A DNA stretch of 64,000 nt, taken from NCBI RefSeq assembly GCF_017874715.1, contig NZ_JAGGLR010000004.1:186001-250000 (forward strand), in the 5' to 3' direction. This stretch comes from Streptomyces iranensis. GTDB taxonomy: Bacteria; Actinomycetota; Actinomycetes; Streptomycetales; Streptomycetaceae. Of this stretch, positions 17,092 to 27,135 are shown piece after piece. Each line of letters starts with the position of its first letter. Position 1 is the stretch's first letter. The notes beneath the pieces were generated by a model that was not told where the DNA came from, searched no databases, and saw nothing but the letters and a program-made list of their open reading frames with translations. A program made the position numbers and the translations under genes.

Positions 17092-17129
17092 CTGGGCCCG
17101 GCCCCCGCCGAAGCGGGGACCGGGCCCAG
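17092..17129 (-). terminator. serA terminator with UUCG loop
   Basis: A 17-bp stem closes on a UUCG tetraloop in minus-strand RNA. The only mismatch is a U-G wobble in that strand, so it is oriented to end serA 22 bases after its stop. A second short hairpin followed by UUUUU lies at about 17040-17065. Confidence 0.8.
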
Positions 17130-17150
17130 ATGGGTGATGTCTGAAGCGGC

Positions 17151-18752
17151 TCAGACCAGATTGACCGAGCGGGCCGAGGTGGCGCCGATCTCCTCGGCGA
17201 TCTCGGTGAGCACGGGCTGCGGAATGGTGTCGTCCACCGTGAGCGCCACCAGTGCGGCACCGCCCGCCGCCGCCCGCGAGACCTGCATCCCCGCGATGTT
17301 GATCCCCGCCTCGCCCAGGATGCGGCCGAGCGTGCCGACCACACCCGGGCGGTCGGTGTAGCGGAGGAAGGCCATATGGTCGGCAAGCGCCAGATCCACG
17401 TCGTACTCCCCCACCGCGACGATCTTCTGCTGGTGCTTGGGGCCGGCCAGCGTGCCGGAGATCGAGACCTCCTCGCCGTCCGACAGAGTGCCGCGCACGG
17501 TCACCACATTGCGGTGCTCGTTCGACTCCGAGCTGGTGGTCAGCCGCACCTCGACCCCGCGCTCCTGCGCGAACAGCGGCGCGTTCACATACGAGACGGT
17601 CTCGTCGACGATGTCCTCGAAGACGCCCTTGAGCGCCGACAGCTCCAGCACCTTGACGTCGTGCTGGGTGATCTCGCCGTACACCTCGACATCGAGGCGG
17701 ACCGCGACCTCGCCCGCCAGCGCGGTGAAGATCCGCCCCAGCTTCTCGGCCAGCGGCAGACCGGGCCGCACGTCCTCGGCGATGACGCCGCCCTGGACGT
17801 TCACCGCGTCCGGGACCAGCTCGCCGGCCAGCGCCAGCCGCACCGAGCGGGCGACCGCGATGCCCGCCTTCTCCTGGGCCTCACCGGTGGAGGCGCCCAG
17901 ATGCGGGGTGACCACCACATTGTCGAACTCGAACAGCGGGGACTCGGTGCACGGCTCCTGGGAGAAGACGTCCAGCCCGGCCCCGGCCACCCGGCCCTCC
18001 TTGAGGGCGGCGGCCAGCGCCACCTCGTCCACGATCCCGCCGCGCGCGGCGTTCACGATCCGGAGCTCCGGCTTGACCTTGTGCAGCGCCTCGTCGCCGA
18101 TCAGGCCGACCGTCTCGGGGGTCTTGGGGAGGTGGACCGTGATGAAGTCGGAGACCTCGAGCAGCTCGTCCATCGAGAGCAGCTTCACACCCATCTGCGC
18201 GGCCCGCGCGGGCTGCACATACGGGTCGTACGCGACGACCTTCATGCCGAAGGCGGACATCCGCTGGGCCACCAGGACGCCGATGCGGCCGAGGCCGACC
18301 ACACCCAGGGTCTTCTCGCTCAGCTCCACACCGGTGTACTTGCTGCGCTTCCACTCGCCGTTCTTCAGCGCCGCACTGGCCTGCGGAATGTTCCGGGCCG
18401 TGGCCACCAGCAGACCGCAGGCGAGCTCGGCGGCGGTGACGATGTTGGACGTCGGCGCGTTGACAACCATGACGCCCGCCTTGGTGGCGGACGAGACGTC
18501 CACATTGTCCAGGCCGACGCCCGCGCGGGCGACCACCTTCAGCTTCTTCGCGGCGGCGATGGCCTCGGCGTCGACCTTGGTCGCGCTGCGGACGAGGATC
18601 GCGTCCACATCGGCGATGGCGGGAAGGAGCTCGGCTCGGTCCGCCCCGTTGCAGTTCCGGATCTCGAAGTCCGGGCCCAGGGCCTCGACCGTCGCCGGAG
18701 AGAGCTCTTCGGCGATGAGTACGACGGGCTTACCAGTGGAAGCAGTGCTCAC
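17151..18752 (-). CDS. serA: Phosphoglycerate dehydrogenase
   Basis: A 533-residue long-form D-3-phosphoglycerate dehydrogenase that starts serine synthesis. The NAD-binding motif GLGRIGVLVAQRM lies near 150, catalytic Arg and Glu blocks are NAARGGIVDE and DVFSQEP, and the histidine is in VTPHLGAST. An intervening domain precedes the C-terminal ACT domain (YTDRPGVVGTLGRILGEAGI near 462-481), which binds serine for feedback control in the long form. GTG at 18752 begins VSTASTGKPVVLIAEEL; an in-frame GTG 18 bases upstream is an alternative. It is 272 bp downstream of ilvC with its own likely promoter. Confidence 0.96.
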   Translation of the reverse strand: MSTASTGKPVVLIAEELSPATVEALGPDFEIRNCNGADRAELLPAIADVDAILVRSATKVDAEAIAAAKKLKVVARAGVGLDNVDVSSATKAGVMVVNAPTSNIVTAAELACGLLVATARNIPQASAALKNGEWKRSKYTGVELSEKTLGVVGLGRIGVLVAQRMSAFGMKVVAYDPYVQPARAAQMGVKLLSMDELLEVSDFITVHLPKTPETVGLIGDEALHKVKPELRIVNAARGGIVDEVALAAALKEGRVAGAGLDVFSQEPCTESPLFEFDNVVVTPHLGASTGEAQEKAGIAVARSVRLALAGELVPDAVNVQGGVIAEDVRPGLPLAEKLGRIFTALAGEVAVRLDVEVYGEITQHDVKVLELSALKGVFEDIVDETVSYVNAPLFAQERGVEVRLTTSSESNEHRNVVTVRGTLSDGEEVSISGTLAGPKHQQKIVAVGEYDVDLALADHMAFLRYTDRPGVVGTLGRILGEAGINIAGMQVSRAAAGGAALVALTVDDTIPQPVLTEIAEEIGATSARSVNLV

Positions 18753-18871
18753 GTGGTCTTCAGTCCTCACTAGTCCTCAGCGGACGGCCGTCCCGACGGC
18801 CGCTGGCGGTGAAGGGGTCAGCCGCGTGGGAGACGCACGACGCTGTGAGCCTGACGCGCTTGCTGTTGATG

Positions 18872-18899
18872 AGTGTAGTGGCGGTCGGGCCTTCGTCAT
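18872..18899 (-). promoter_or_regulatory. Candidate serA promoter
   Basis: On the minus strand ATGACG and TACACT are separated by 16 bases, close to a vegetative sigma factor promoter. The implied start would give a leader of about 110 nt before the serA GTG. No other evidence supports it. Confidence 0.35.
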
Positions 18900-18955
18900 G
18901 TGCCGTTGCGGCAGGATCACCCGCACGTGGTGGTGCGCGATGGACAAAGCGCGAA

Positions 18956-18996
18956 CCGGGTGCGGCGGGGGTCCGGCGGACCCCCGCCGCACCCGG
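18956..18996 (-). terminator. ilvBNC operon terminator
   Basis: Perfect 19-bp arms around a GGC loop, 28 bases past the ilvC stop. It separates ilvBNC from serA. Confidence 0.8.
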
Positions 18997-19024
18997 GGCA
19001 CGGCCTCCGCGCCACCAGGCGCGG

Positions 19025-20035
<1,011 letters not shown>

Positions 20036-20159
20036 CTAGCGTGTGGGTTGTGCTCCCACCGTATGACGGGCGGGCGGGTGAAGGTTTCAGGGTCTCGCCA
20101 TCCGGTCCGGCGCGCGGGTGGCGCCGGACCGTGGCCCCGCTGGTCGGGCGGGGCGGGGG

Positions 20160-20684
20160 TCAGGCGGACCGGTCGAGCGCGCGCAGGCTCCGGTCGGTGA
20201 TGGAGCGGGCGCCGCGCCCTATGGCGATGGTGCCGGACTGGACCAGCTCCTTGATGCCGTACGGTTCCAGCATCTTGAGCATGGCCTCGAGCTTGTCGCT
20301 GCTGCCGGTGGCCTCGATGGTCACGGCCTCCGGGGAGACGTCCACGGTCTTGGCGCGGAACAGCTGGACGATCTCGACGATCTGGGAGCGGGTCTCGTTG
20401 TCGGCGCGGACCTTCACGAGAACGAGTTCCCGCTGGATGGCCGAGCCGTCCTCCAGCTCGACGATCTTCAGGACGTTGACGAGCTTGTTGAGCTGCTTGG
20501 TGACCTGCTCCAGCGGCAGCTCCTCGACATTGACCACGATGGTGATCCGGGAGATGTCGGGGTGCTCGGTGACGCCCACGGCGAGCGAGTCGATGTTGAA
20601 GCCGCGGCGGGAGAACAGGGCGGCGATCCGGGCGAGGATGCCGGGGGTGTTCTCCACCAGGACGGAGAGCGTGTGCTTGGACAT
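20160..20684 (-). CDS. ilvN: Acetolactate synthase small subunit
   Basis: A 174-residue regulatory subunit. The N-terminal ACT domain is plain: HTLSVLVENTPGILARIAAL followed by FSRRGFNIDSLAVG, which binds valine for feedback inhibition. The C-terminal half (about 90-165) activates the catalytic subunit. Start ATG at 20684 has AGAGAAGAGA upstream. It is 33 bp after ilvB, so the two subunits are co-expressed. Confidence 0.97.
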   Translation of the reverse strand: MSKHTLSVLVENTPGILARIAALFSRRGFNIDSLAVGVTEHPDISRITIVVNVEELPLEQVTKQLNKLVNVLKIVELEDGSAIQRELVLVKVRADNETRSQIVEIVQLFRAKTVDVSPEAVTIEATGSSDKLEAMLKMLEPYGIKELVQSGTIAIGRGARSITDRSLRALDRSA

Positions 20685-20717
20685 GGGCTCGGTCTCTTCT
20701 CTCTTTCGGTCCTGGTC

Positions 20718-22577
20718 TCAGTCGTCCGCGCCGTCGCCGAAGTCCGGGCGGGTGTCGCGCGCCGCCAGGATCTCGTCGTTGGAGGTGCCGGCCGCGACCA
20801 TCGGCCAGACCATGGCGTCCTCATGGACGATGAAGTCCACGACCACCGGGCGGTCGTTGATCGCGTTGGCCTTCTCGATCACGGCGTCGAGGTCGGCCGG
20901 ATCCTCGCAGCGCAGTCCGACGCAGCCCATGGCCTCGGAGAGCTTCACGAAGTCGGGGACGCGGGTGCCCAGGCTCGCTTGCGCGGGGGTGTCGGGGCCG
21001 GAGTGCAGGACCGTGTTGGAGTAGCGCTGGTTGTAGAAGAGGGTCTGCCACTGGCGGACCATGCCCAGCGCGCCGTTGTTGATGATCGCGACCTTGATCG
21101 GGATGTTGTTCAGCGCACAGGTGGCCAGCTCCTGGTTGGTCATCTGGAAGCAGCCGTCACCGTCGATCGCCCAGACCGTACGGCCCTCGTCGGCGCCGGC
21201 CTTGGCGCCCATGGCGGCCGGGACGGCGTAGCCCATCGTCCCGGCGCCGCCGGAGTTCAGCCAGGTCGCGGGGGTCTCGTAGTCGATGAAGTGGGCGGCC
21301 CACATCTGGTGCTGGCCGACGCCCGCGGCGAAGATCGTGCCCTCCGGTGCCAGCTGCCCGATCCGCTGGATGACCTGCTGCGGGGCGAGGCTGCCGTCGG
21401 CGGGCTGGTCGTAGCCGAGCGGGTAGGTCTCCCGCCACCGGTTCAGGTCCTCCCACCAGCCGCTGTAGTCACCGGCGCGGCCCGCGTCGTGCTCGGCCTG
21501 GACGGCGACGACCAGGTCCGCGATGACCTCGCGGGCGTCCCCGACGATCGGCACGTCGGCGGCGCGGTTCTTGCCGATCTCGGCCGGGTCGATGTCCGCA
21601 TGCACGATCTTGGCGTACGGGGCGAAGGAGTCCAGCTTGCCGGTGACGCGGTCGTCGAAGCGGGCGCCGAGCGCCACGATCAGATCGGCCTTCTGCAGGG
21701 CGGTCACGGCGGCGACGGTGCCGTGCATGCCCGGCATGCCGAGGTGGAGGTGGTGGCTGTCGGGGAAGGCGCCCAGCGCCATCAGGGTGGTGGTGACCGG
21801 CGCGCCGGTCAGTTCGGCCAGCACCTTCAGCTCGGCGGTGGCCTGGGCCTTGATCACGCCGCCGCCGACGTACAGCACCGGGCGCTCGGCCTGGGTCATC
21901 AGGCGGGCGGCCTCGCGGATCTGCTTGGCGTGCGGCTTGGTGACCGGGCGGTAGCCGGGCAGATCGGTCTGCGGCGGCCAGGAAAAGGTGGTCTGCGCCT
22001 GGAGCACGTCCTTGGGGATGTCGACCAGGACCGGGCCTGGGCGGCCGGTGGAGGCGATGTGGAACGCCTCGGCGATCGTGCGCGGGATGTCCTCGGCCTT
22101 GGTGACCAGGAAGTTGTGCTTGGTGATCGGCATGGTGATGCCGCAGATGTCCGCCTCCTGGAAGGCGTCCGTACCGATGGCCTTGGACGCCACCTGGCCG
22201 GTGATCGCGACGATCGGGACCGAGTCCATATGGGCGTCGCCGATGGGGGTGACCAGGTTGGTCGCTCCGGGGCCCGAGGTCGCCATGCAGACGCCGACCT
22301 TGCCGGTGGCCTGGGCATAGCCGGTGGCCGCGTGGCCCGCGCCCTGCTCATGGCGGACGAGCACATGCCGGACCTTCGAGGAGTCCATCATCGGGTCGTA
22401 GGCGGGAAGGATCGTGCCACCGGGGATGCCGAAGACGGTGTCGGCACCCACTTCCTCGAGGGAACGGATGAGGGACTGCGCGCCCGTGACGTGCTCGACG
22501 GGGGCGGACTGCGGTCCGCCGCTACGGGGCCGAGGCTGGGGGTGATGGGACCCGGGGGCCTGCTCGGTCATCGGCAT
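20718..22577 (-). CDS. ilvB: Acetolactate synthase large subunit
   Basis: A 619-residue ThDP enzyme that condenses two pyruvates, or pyruvate with 2-ketobutyrate, to start valine/leucine and isoleucine synthesis. The ThDP-activating glutamate lies in [17 protein letters not shown], the FAD-binding middle domain includes [15 protein letters not shown], and the metal/ThDP block is [18 protein letters not shown] followed by [13 protein letters not shown] disordered proline/glycine-rich stretch of about 25 residues precedes the catalytic domain. ATG at 22577 (MPMTEQ) is preceded by GAGAAGAGA; ATG at 22571 is an alternative. It is preceded by the leader peptide and attenuator. Confidence 0.97.
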   Translation of the reverse strand: MPMTEQAPGSHHPQPRPRSGGPQSAPVEHVTGAQSLIRSLEEVGADTVFGIPGGTILPAYDPMMDSSKVRHVLVRHEQGAGHAATGYAQATGKVGVCMATSGPGATNLVTPIGDAHMDSVPIVAITGQVASKAIGTDAFQEADICGITMPITKHNFLVTKAEDIPRTIAEAFHIASTGRPGPVLVDIPKDVLQAQTTFSWPPQTDLPGYRPVTKPHAKQIREAARLMTQAERPVLYVGGGVIKAQATAELKVLAELTGAPVTTTLMALGAFPDSHHLHLGMPGMHGTVAAVTALQKADLIVALGARFDDRVTGKLDSFAPYAKIVHADIDPAEIGKNRAADVPIVGDAREVIADLVVAVQAEHDAGRAGDYSGWWEDLNRWRETYPLGYDQPADGSLAPQQVIQRIGQLAPEGTIFAAGVGQHQMWAAHFIDYETPATWLNSGGAGTMGYAVPAAMGAKAGADEGRTVWAIDGDGCFQMTNQELATCALNNIPIKVAIINNGALGMVRQWQTLFYNQRYSNTVLHSGPDTPAQASLGTRVPDFVKLSEAMGCVGLRCEDPADLDAVIEKANAINDRPVVVDFIVHEDAMVWPMVAAGTSNDEILAARDTRPDFGDGADD

Positions 22578-22649
22578 TCTCTTCTCGAAGATGAGGTTCG
22601 GTGCGGGAGGGAGGGGGCGGGGCGGTGCACCGGGCCCTGCCGGTGCAAC

Positions 22650-22683
22650 AAAAAACCCCTCGTGCCGTAAGGCAAGCGAGGGG
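22650..22683 (-). terminator. ilvB attenuator terminator
   Basis: Arms CCCCTCG and TGCC pair with GGCA and CGAGGGG around a four-base loop, followed in minus-strand RNA by six U residues. It lies between the leader peptide (22725-22766) and ilvB. Transcription attenuation of ilvBNC by such a leader is established in actinobacteria. Confidence 0.88.
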
Positions 22684-22724
22684 AGCGCGCCGGTGAGGGT
22701 CCGCAGGGCTTCGATGAGCCCTGC

Positions 22725-22766
22725 TCAGCCGACGCGCTGTCCAAGTACGAGAATTCGGGTGCGCAT
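22725..22766 (-). CDS. ilvB leader peptide, 13 aa
   Basis: Encodes MRTRILVLGQRVG with Ile, Leu, Val, Leu in a row (codons ATT CTC GTA CTT, partly rare for this GC-rich genome). Starved ribosomes would stall here and prevent the terminator at 22650-22683 from forming. A GGGGGAGGG ribosome site precedes the ATG. A TTGACA at 22798-22803 with GAGGGT 18 bases on would place the transcript start almost at the ATG, so a leaderless mRNA is also possible. Confidence 0.9.
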   Translation of the reverse strand: MRTRILVLGQRVG

Positions 22767-22799
22767 GGCTCCGACCCTCCCCCCCGCGCATATCGGGTG

Positions 22800-25700
22800 T
22801 CAAGTGGGTGGGACGGGCGTCTCAGTATTTGAGCGGGTCGGCGGGTGGGTGTGCGGCTCCGTACGGCGCGGGCCGTGGGAGCCGCCATGCCCGCCATGAC
22901 CGCCGTGCCGGATCGGCAGGGCGCCGCCGACCAGCAGCGGGGGCTCCGGGCGCGGCACCGGATAGCCGCCGCGCAGCAGCGCCCGGCGCAGCCGGTGCTC
23001 GTCCAGCGGCCCGCTGAACGCCGCCCCCTGGGCGTGGGTGCATCCCATACCGCGCAGGGTGACAATCTGCTCGGGCAACTCCACCCCCTCTGCGATGGAC
23101 TGCATTCCGAGATCGCCGGCGATCCTCAGCAGCCCTGCGGTGATCTTGTGCAGCCGTGAGGACTCGACCACTCCCTCGACCAGTCCGGGGTCCAGTTTCA
23201 GCACATCGATGGGAAGCCTGCGGAGCGCCCTGATCGCGGCATAGCCGCTGCCGAAGCCGTCGAGGGCGATCCGCACCCCCAGACGGCGCAGTGCGCCGAG
23301 TCGGTGCTCGAGCTCGTCCAGCGGCACCCGTGGATCGCTGTCGGTCAGCTCCAGGATCAGCGCGCCGGACGGCAGCCCATGGCGGGCCAGCAGCGCCTCC
23401 ACGGCCTTGGGCGGCATCGACCTGTCCACCAGCCGGCTCGCGGGGAGCCGTACGCAGACCGGGACCGGATGGCCGTCGCGGCGCCGCTGGGCGGCCTGCT
23501 CCACGGCCGCCTCCAGCATCCAGCGGGACAGCTCGGCGGTGCGGGCGGTGTCCTCGCCGCTCCCCCGGCCGTTGTCGGCGACCCGGAGGAACTCGGCGGG
23601 GGTGAACAGGATGCCCTGGGCCGAGCGCCAGCGGGCCTGCGCGGCGACCGCGGTGATCCGGCCGCCGGCCAGCTCGACGACGGGCTGGTGCAGCAGTACG
23701 AACTCCCCGTCGTGCAGCGCGGCGCGCAGTCTGGTGGCGACCTCGGCGCGCCGCGCCACCTCGGCCTGCATCTGTGGTGCGTACAGCTCCACGCGGTTCT
23801 TGCCCGCGGCCTTGGCGCGGTACATCGCCAGATCGGCGTTGCGCATCAGGGCGCCGGGGCTGGTGCCGGGCTCGGCGAAGGCGACGCCGATGCTGGCGGC
23901 GACCCGGACCTCGGTGCCGCTCTCGACCCGGTAGGGCTGGGAGAGCCGGAGCCGCAGCCGGTCGGCGATCTCCATGATGCGCTGCTCGCGGGTGCCCGCG
24001 TCCCCCTCGCCGTCGCCGAGGATGAGGGCGGCGAACTCGTCGCCCCCGAGCCGGGCCGCGCAGTCGCCGGACCCGGACCGCACGGACTCCTGGAGCCGAC
24101 GGGCGGCCTGGACCAGCAGCTCGTCCCCGGCGTGGTGGCCGACGGTGTCGTTGACCGCCTTGAAGCCGTCGAGGTCGATGAAGAGCACGGCGGTGCCGGC
24201 GTCCGTACGGCGGCGGCCGGCGACGGCGTGCGCGACCCGCCGGGTGAACAGGGCGCGGTTGGGCAGATCGGTGAGCGGGTCGTGCTCGGCGTTGTGCTGG
24301 AGCTGGGCCTGGAGTCGGACCCGCTCGGTGACATCGCGGCTGTTGAAGATCAGTCCGCCGTGGTGGCGGTTGATCGTGGACTCCACGTTGAGCCAGTCGC
24401 CGGAGCCGGAGCGGAAGCGGCATTCGATCCGCGTGGTGGGCTCCTCGCCCGGTGCGGCGGCCAGGAACCGGCGGACCTCGTGGACCACCGATCCGAGGTC
24501 CTCGGGGTGGATGAGGGAGGCCAGCTCGGAGCCGATCATCTCGTCCGCGTCACGGCCGTAGACCCCGGAGGCGGCCGGGCTGACGTAGCGCAGGATTCCG
24601 GTGGGCGCGGCGATCATGATCACATCGCTGGAGCTCTGCACCAGGGAGCGGAAGTGGTTCTCCTTCTGGGCGAGTTCCTGGGTGAGCCTGATGTTGTCCA
24701 TCAGCATGATCGCCTGTCGGACGACGAGCGCGAGCACGACCGCGCAGGCGGTGCAGAGCACCACCCCGTCGATCGGCCGGCCGTCCATCACGTTGGACAG
24801 GACCCCCAAGGTGCAGACGGCGGCGGCGAGATAGGGCGCGAGTGCGGCGAGCGAGCCCGCGATGGGGACGCTCTGCTGCGGGGAGCGGCGCGCCGACGGC
24901 GGGTTCTGGGCGGCCTCGCGGCGGGCCACCCATGGTGCGTACGCCAGCAGCGCGGAACCGGCGAACCACCCGGCGTCGAGTATCTGCCCGGAGCGGTAGT
25001 GCTCCCGCAGCAGCGGCGAGGTGAACAGCGCGTCGCACAGCACGGTGAGCGCGAAGGCGGCGATCGCGGTGTTGATCGCGGAGCGGTTGCCCGAGGAGCG
25101 CCGGAAGTGGAGCACGATCACCATGCTCACCAGCACGATGTCCAGCAGCGGATAGGCGAGCGACAGGGCGCCGCGGGCCACGGAGGCGCCGTCCGCGCCG
25201 AACTCCCCGGTGTGGGCGAGCGCGAGGCTCCAGGAGAGTGTGACCAGCGATCCGGCGATCAGCCAGGCGTCCAGCCCCAGACAGATCCACCGGGCGCGGC
25301 TCGTGGGGCGCTTGGCGAGCACCAGCATCCCGACGATGGCGGGCGGCGCGAAGAGCAGGAAGCAGAAGTCGGCGACCGAGGGCGTCGGCACGGGGCGGCC
25401 CAGCACCACCTCGTACCAGCCCCATACGGCGTTCCCCAGCCCGGCCATGGCCGAGGAGGCGGCGAACAGCAGCCAGGCCGGGCGCAGCCGCCCGGCGTGC
25501 CGGCGGCCGTGCCACAGACAGGAGGCCGTGGCGGCGAACGCGGCGGCGCTCAGCCCGAAGTCACCCATGACGAGGGCCAGTTGGGACGACCCCCAGCCGA
25601 CGATCGCCCCCGCCGCGTAACCGCCGCAGACCAGGGCGAGGACCACTTGCGGCAACAGCCCGGCCCCGCCGCCGGAGACCGACGGCCGGGCGAGCACCGC

Positions 25701-25904
25701 TCCCGTGGCGCTCACTGGACTGCCATCCACTGCGTGGCGGACCACTGACGCCTCGGGGCTCCCGGCAGCGGTATCCCCGCGGGCCTCGTCGAGTTGGAGA
25801 ACCGCGCGGCTGCGCGGAAGTGTCGCGGTCGACGCCTGAGCTGCGTCGGGTTGTCGGTCCATCGGCCATACATCGCCCGTCGCCCCCCTCGAGTTCCGGT
25901 CCAT
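22800..25904 (-). CDS. cdgC: Membrane PAS-GGDEF-EAL protein CdgC
   Basis: A 1034-residue c-di-GMP protein. Residues about 84-400 hold roughly ten membrane helices, 410-530 a PAS domain, 540-710 GGDEF and 720-980 EAL. The GGDEF motif is intact (RLGGDEF, 620-624), so diguanylate cyclase activity is expected. The place of the EAL motif reads AQARW (about 755-759) instead of EALVRW, so phosphodiesterase activity is doubtful. The RxxD inhibitory site before GGDEF is not preserved. Position beside ilvB matches CdgC of S. coelicolor, a developmental regulator. The start is uncertain: ATG 25904 lacks a good ribosome site, and ATG 25862 is an alternative. Confidence 0.9.
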   Translation of the reverse strand: MDRNSRGATGDVWPMDRQPDAAQASTATLPRSRAVLQLDEARGDTAAGSPEASVVRHAVDGSPVSATGAVLARPSVSGGGAGLLPQVVLALVCGGYAAGAIVGWGSSQLALVMGDFGLSAAAFAATASCLWHGRRHAGRLRPAWLLFAASSAMAGLGNAVWGWYEVVLGRPVPTPSVADFCFLLFAPPAIVGMLVLAKRPTSRARWICLGLDAWLIAGSLVTLSWSLALAHTGEFGADGASVARGALSLAYPLLDIVLVSMVIVLHFRRSSGNRSAINTAIAAFALTVLCDALFTSPLLREHYRSGQILDAGWFAGSALLAYAPWVARREAAQNPPSARRSPQQSVPIAGSLAALAPYLAAAVCTLGVLSNVMDGRPIDGVVLCTACAVVLALVVRQAIMLMDNIRLTQELAQKENHFRSLVQSSSDVIMIAAPTGILRYVSPAASGVYGRDADEMIGSELASLIHPEDLGSVVHEVRRFLAAAPGEEPTTRIECRFRSGSGDWLNVESTINRHHGGLIFNSRDVTERVRLQAQLQHNAEHDPLTDLPNRALFTRRVAHAVAGRRRTDAGTAVLFIDLDGFKAVNDTVGHHAGDELLVQAARRLQESVRSGSGDCAARLGGDEFAALILGDGEGDAGTREQRIMEIADRLRLRLSQPYRVESGTEVRVAASIGVAFAEPGTSPGALMRNADLAMYRAKAAGKNRVELYAPQMQAEVARRAEVATRLRAALHDGEFVLLHQPVVELAGGRITAVAAQARWRSAQGILFTPAEFLRVADNGRGSGEDTARTAELSRWMLEAAVEQAAQRRRDGHPVPVCVRLPASRLVDRSMPPKAVEALLARHGLPSGALILELTDSDPRVPLDELEHRLGALRRLGVRIALDGFGSGYAAIRALRRLPIDVLKLDPGLVEGVVESSRLHKITAGLLRIAGDLGMQSIAEGVELPEQIVTLRGMGCTHAQGAAFSGPLDEHRLRRALLRGGYPVPRPEPPLLVGGALPIRHGGHGGHGGSHGPRRTEPHTHPPTRSNTETPVPPT

Positions 25905-26061
25905 CGCTGACGCCGTCAGGTCAGTGGCGCAGCCCCCGCTCGGGACGATACACCAGACTGGTCACTCAGGGACATAGGCCATCTACGGACCGTAACCGAC
26001 TACGGCGTTGTATATACGGAGTGGAGTCAATCGGTGCCTGTATGTGGTACCAGAGGCATGT

Positions 26062-27060
26062 CTACCCCGTCGTGGCGACGAGATGTGCCAGCGACTCGCC
26101 GCGCGCGTAACGATGCAGCTGATCCCTCAACAGCCGCTTGGCGCGCGGGAGGAAGGCCGACGTGGGGCCGCCCACATGCGGGGAGATGAGCACCCCTGGA
26201 GCGTGCCACAGCGGATGCCCGGCGGGCAGTGGTTCGGGGTCGGTCACATCGAGCGCGGCCCGCAGCCGGCCCGACTCCAACTCCGTGAGCAGGGCCTTGG
26301 TGTCCACGACCCCACCACGGGAGACATTCACCAGCAGCGCCCCGTCCTTCATCAGCGACAGGAACTCCGCCCCGGCCAGACCACGGGTGGCCTCGGTGAG
26401 CGGGGTCACCAGCACCACCACATCGGCTTCCGGAAGCAGCCGGGGCAATTCGTCGATCGGATGCACCGGGCCGCGCTCGGTCGTGCGCGGGGAGCGCGCG
26501 ACGCGCGCCACCCGCTCGCACTCGAACGGCACAAGCCGATCCTCGATCGCGCTGCCGATGGCCCCGTAGCCGACGATCAGTACGGACTTGTCGGCGAGCG
26601 CGGGGCGGAAGCCGGAGCGCCACTCCTCGGCGTCCTGGCCCCGGACGAAGTCGGGGATACCGCGCAGCGAGGCCAGGATGAGGGTGAGGGCGAGCTCGGC
26701 GGTGCTCGCGTCGTGCACCCCGCGCGCGTTGCACAGCCGCACCCCGGGCGCGAGATCGGCCAGCGCGGGCTTGATGTGGTCTATTCCGGCGGTCAGGGTC
26801 TGCACCACCCGCAGGTTGGTCATGGCGGGCAGCGGGCGGGTGCACACCTGCGGCGGCTTCATGTAGGGGACGCAGTAGAACGCGCAGCGCGCCGGGTCGG
26901 TGGGGAAGTCCTCACCGCCGTCCCAGTGGGCGTATTCGAGGGTGTCGGGAAGGCCGTCCATCTCCTCGGGCGGGATGGGCAGCCACACCAGGTCGCGCGC
27001 TTCGGATGAACCGTGAGTCGAATCGTGGTGGCGGAACGTATCGCTGTGATCTGCACTCAT
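26062..27060 (-). CDS. D-isomer-specific 2-hydroxyacid dehydrogenase
   Basis: A 332-residue NAD(P)-dependent dehydrogenase that reduces a 2-oxo acid or oxidises a D-2-hydroxy acid. The nucleotide-binding motif VGYGAIGSAIEDRL lies near 166-179. The catalytic Arg is in VNVSRGGVVDTKAL, the Glu in DVTDPEPLP and the His in SPHVGGPTSAF. The N-terminal substrate domain includes VQTLTAGIDHIKPAL. The substrate cannot be told; it is close to the phosphonate/glyoxylate-type branch. It is divergent from an aldo/keto reductase across 75 bp. Confidence 0.9.
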   Translation of the reverse strand: MSADHSDTFRHHDSTHGSSEARDLVWLPIPPEEMDGLPDTLEYAHWDGGEDFPTDPARCAFYCVPYMKPPQVCTRPLPAMTNLRVVQTLTAGIDHIKPALADLAPGVRLCNARGVHDASTAELALTLILASLRGIPDFVRGQDAEEWRSGFRPALADKSVLIVGYGAIGSAIEDRLVPFECERVARVARSPRTTERGPVHPIDELPRLLPEADVVVLVTPLTEATRGLAGAEFLSLMKDGALLVNVSRGGVVDTKALLTELESGRLRAALDVTDPEPLPAGHPLWHAPGVLISPHVGGPTSAFLPRAKRLLRDQLHRYARGESLAHLVATTG

Positions 27061-27135
27061 GCCAGGAGGCTATGCGATCACCGGCCGCCGGCAGAGGTTA
27101 GTTTGGGGTCCGAGGAACGGGAGGGGTCAGGCCAG

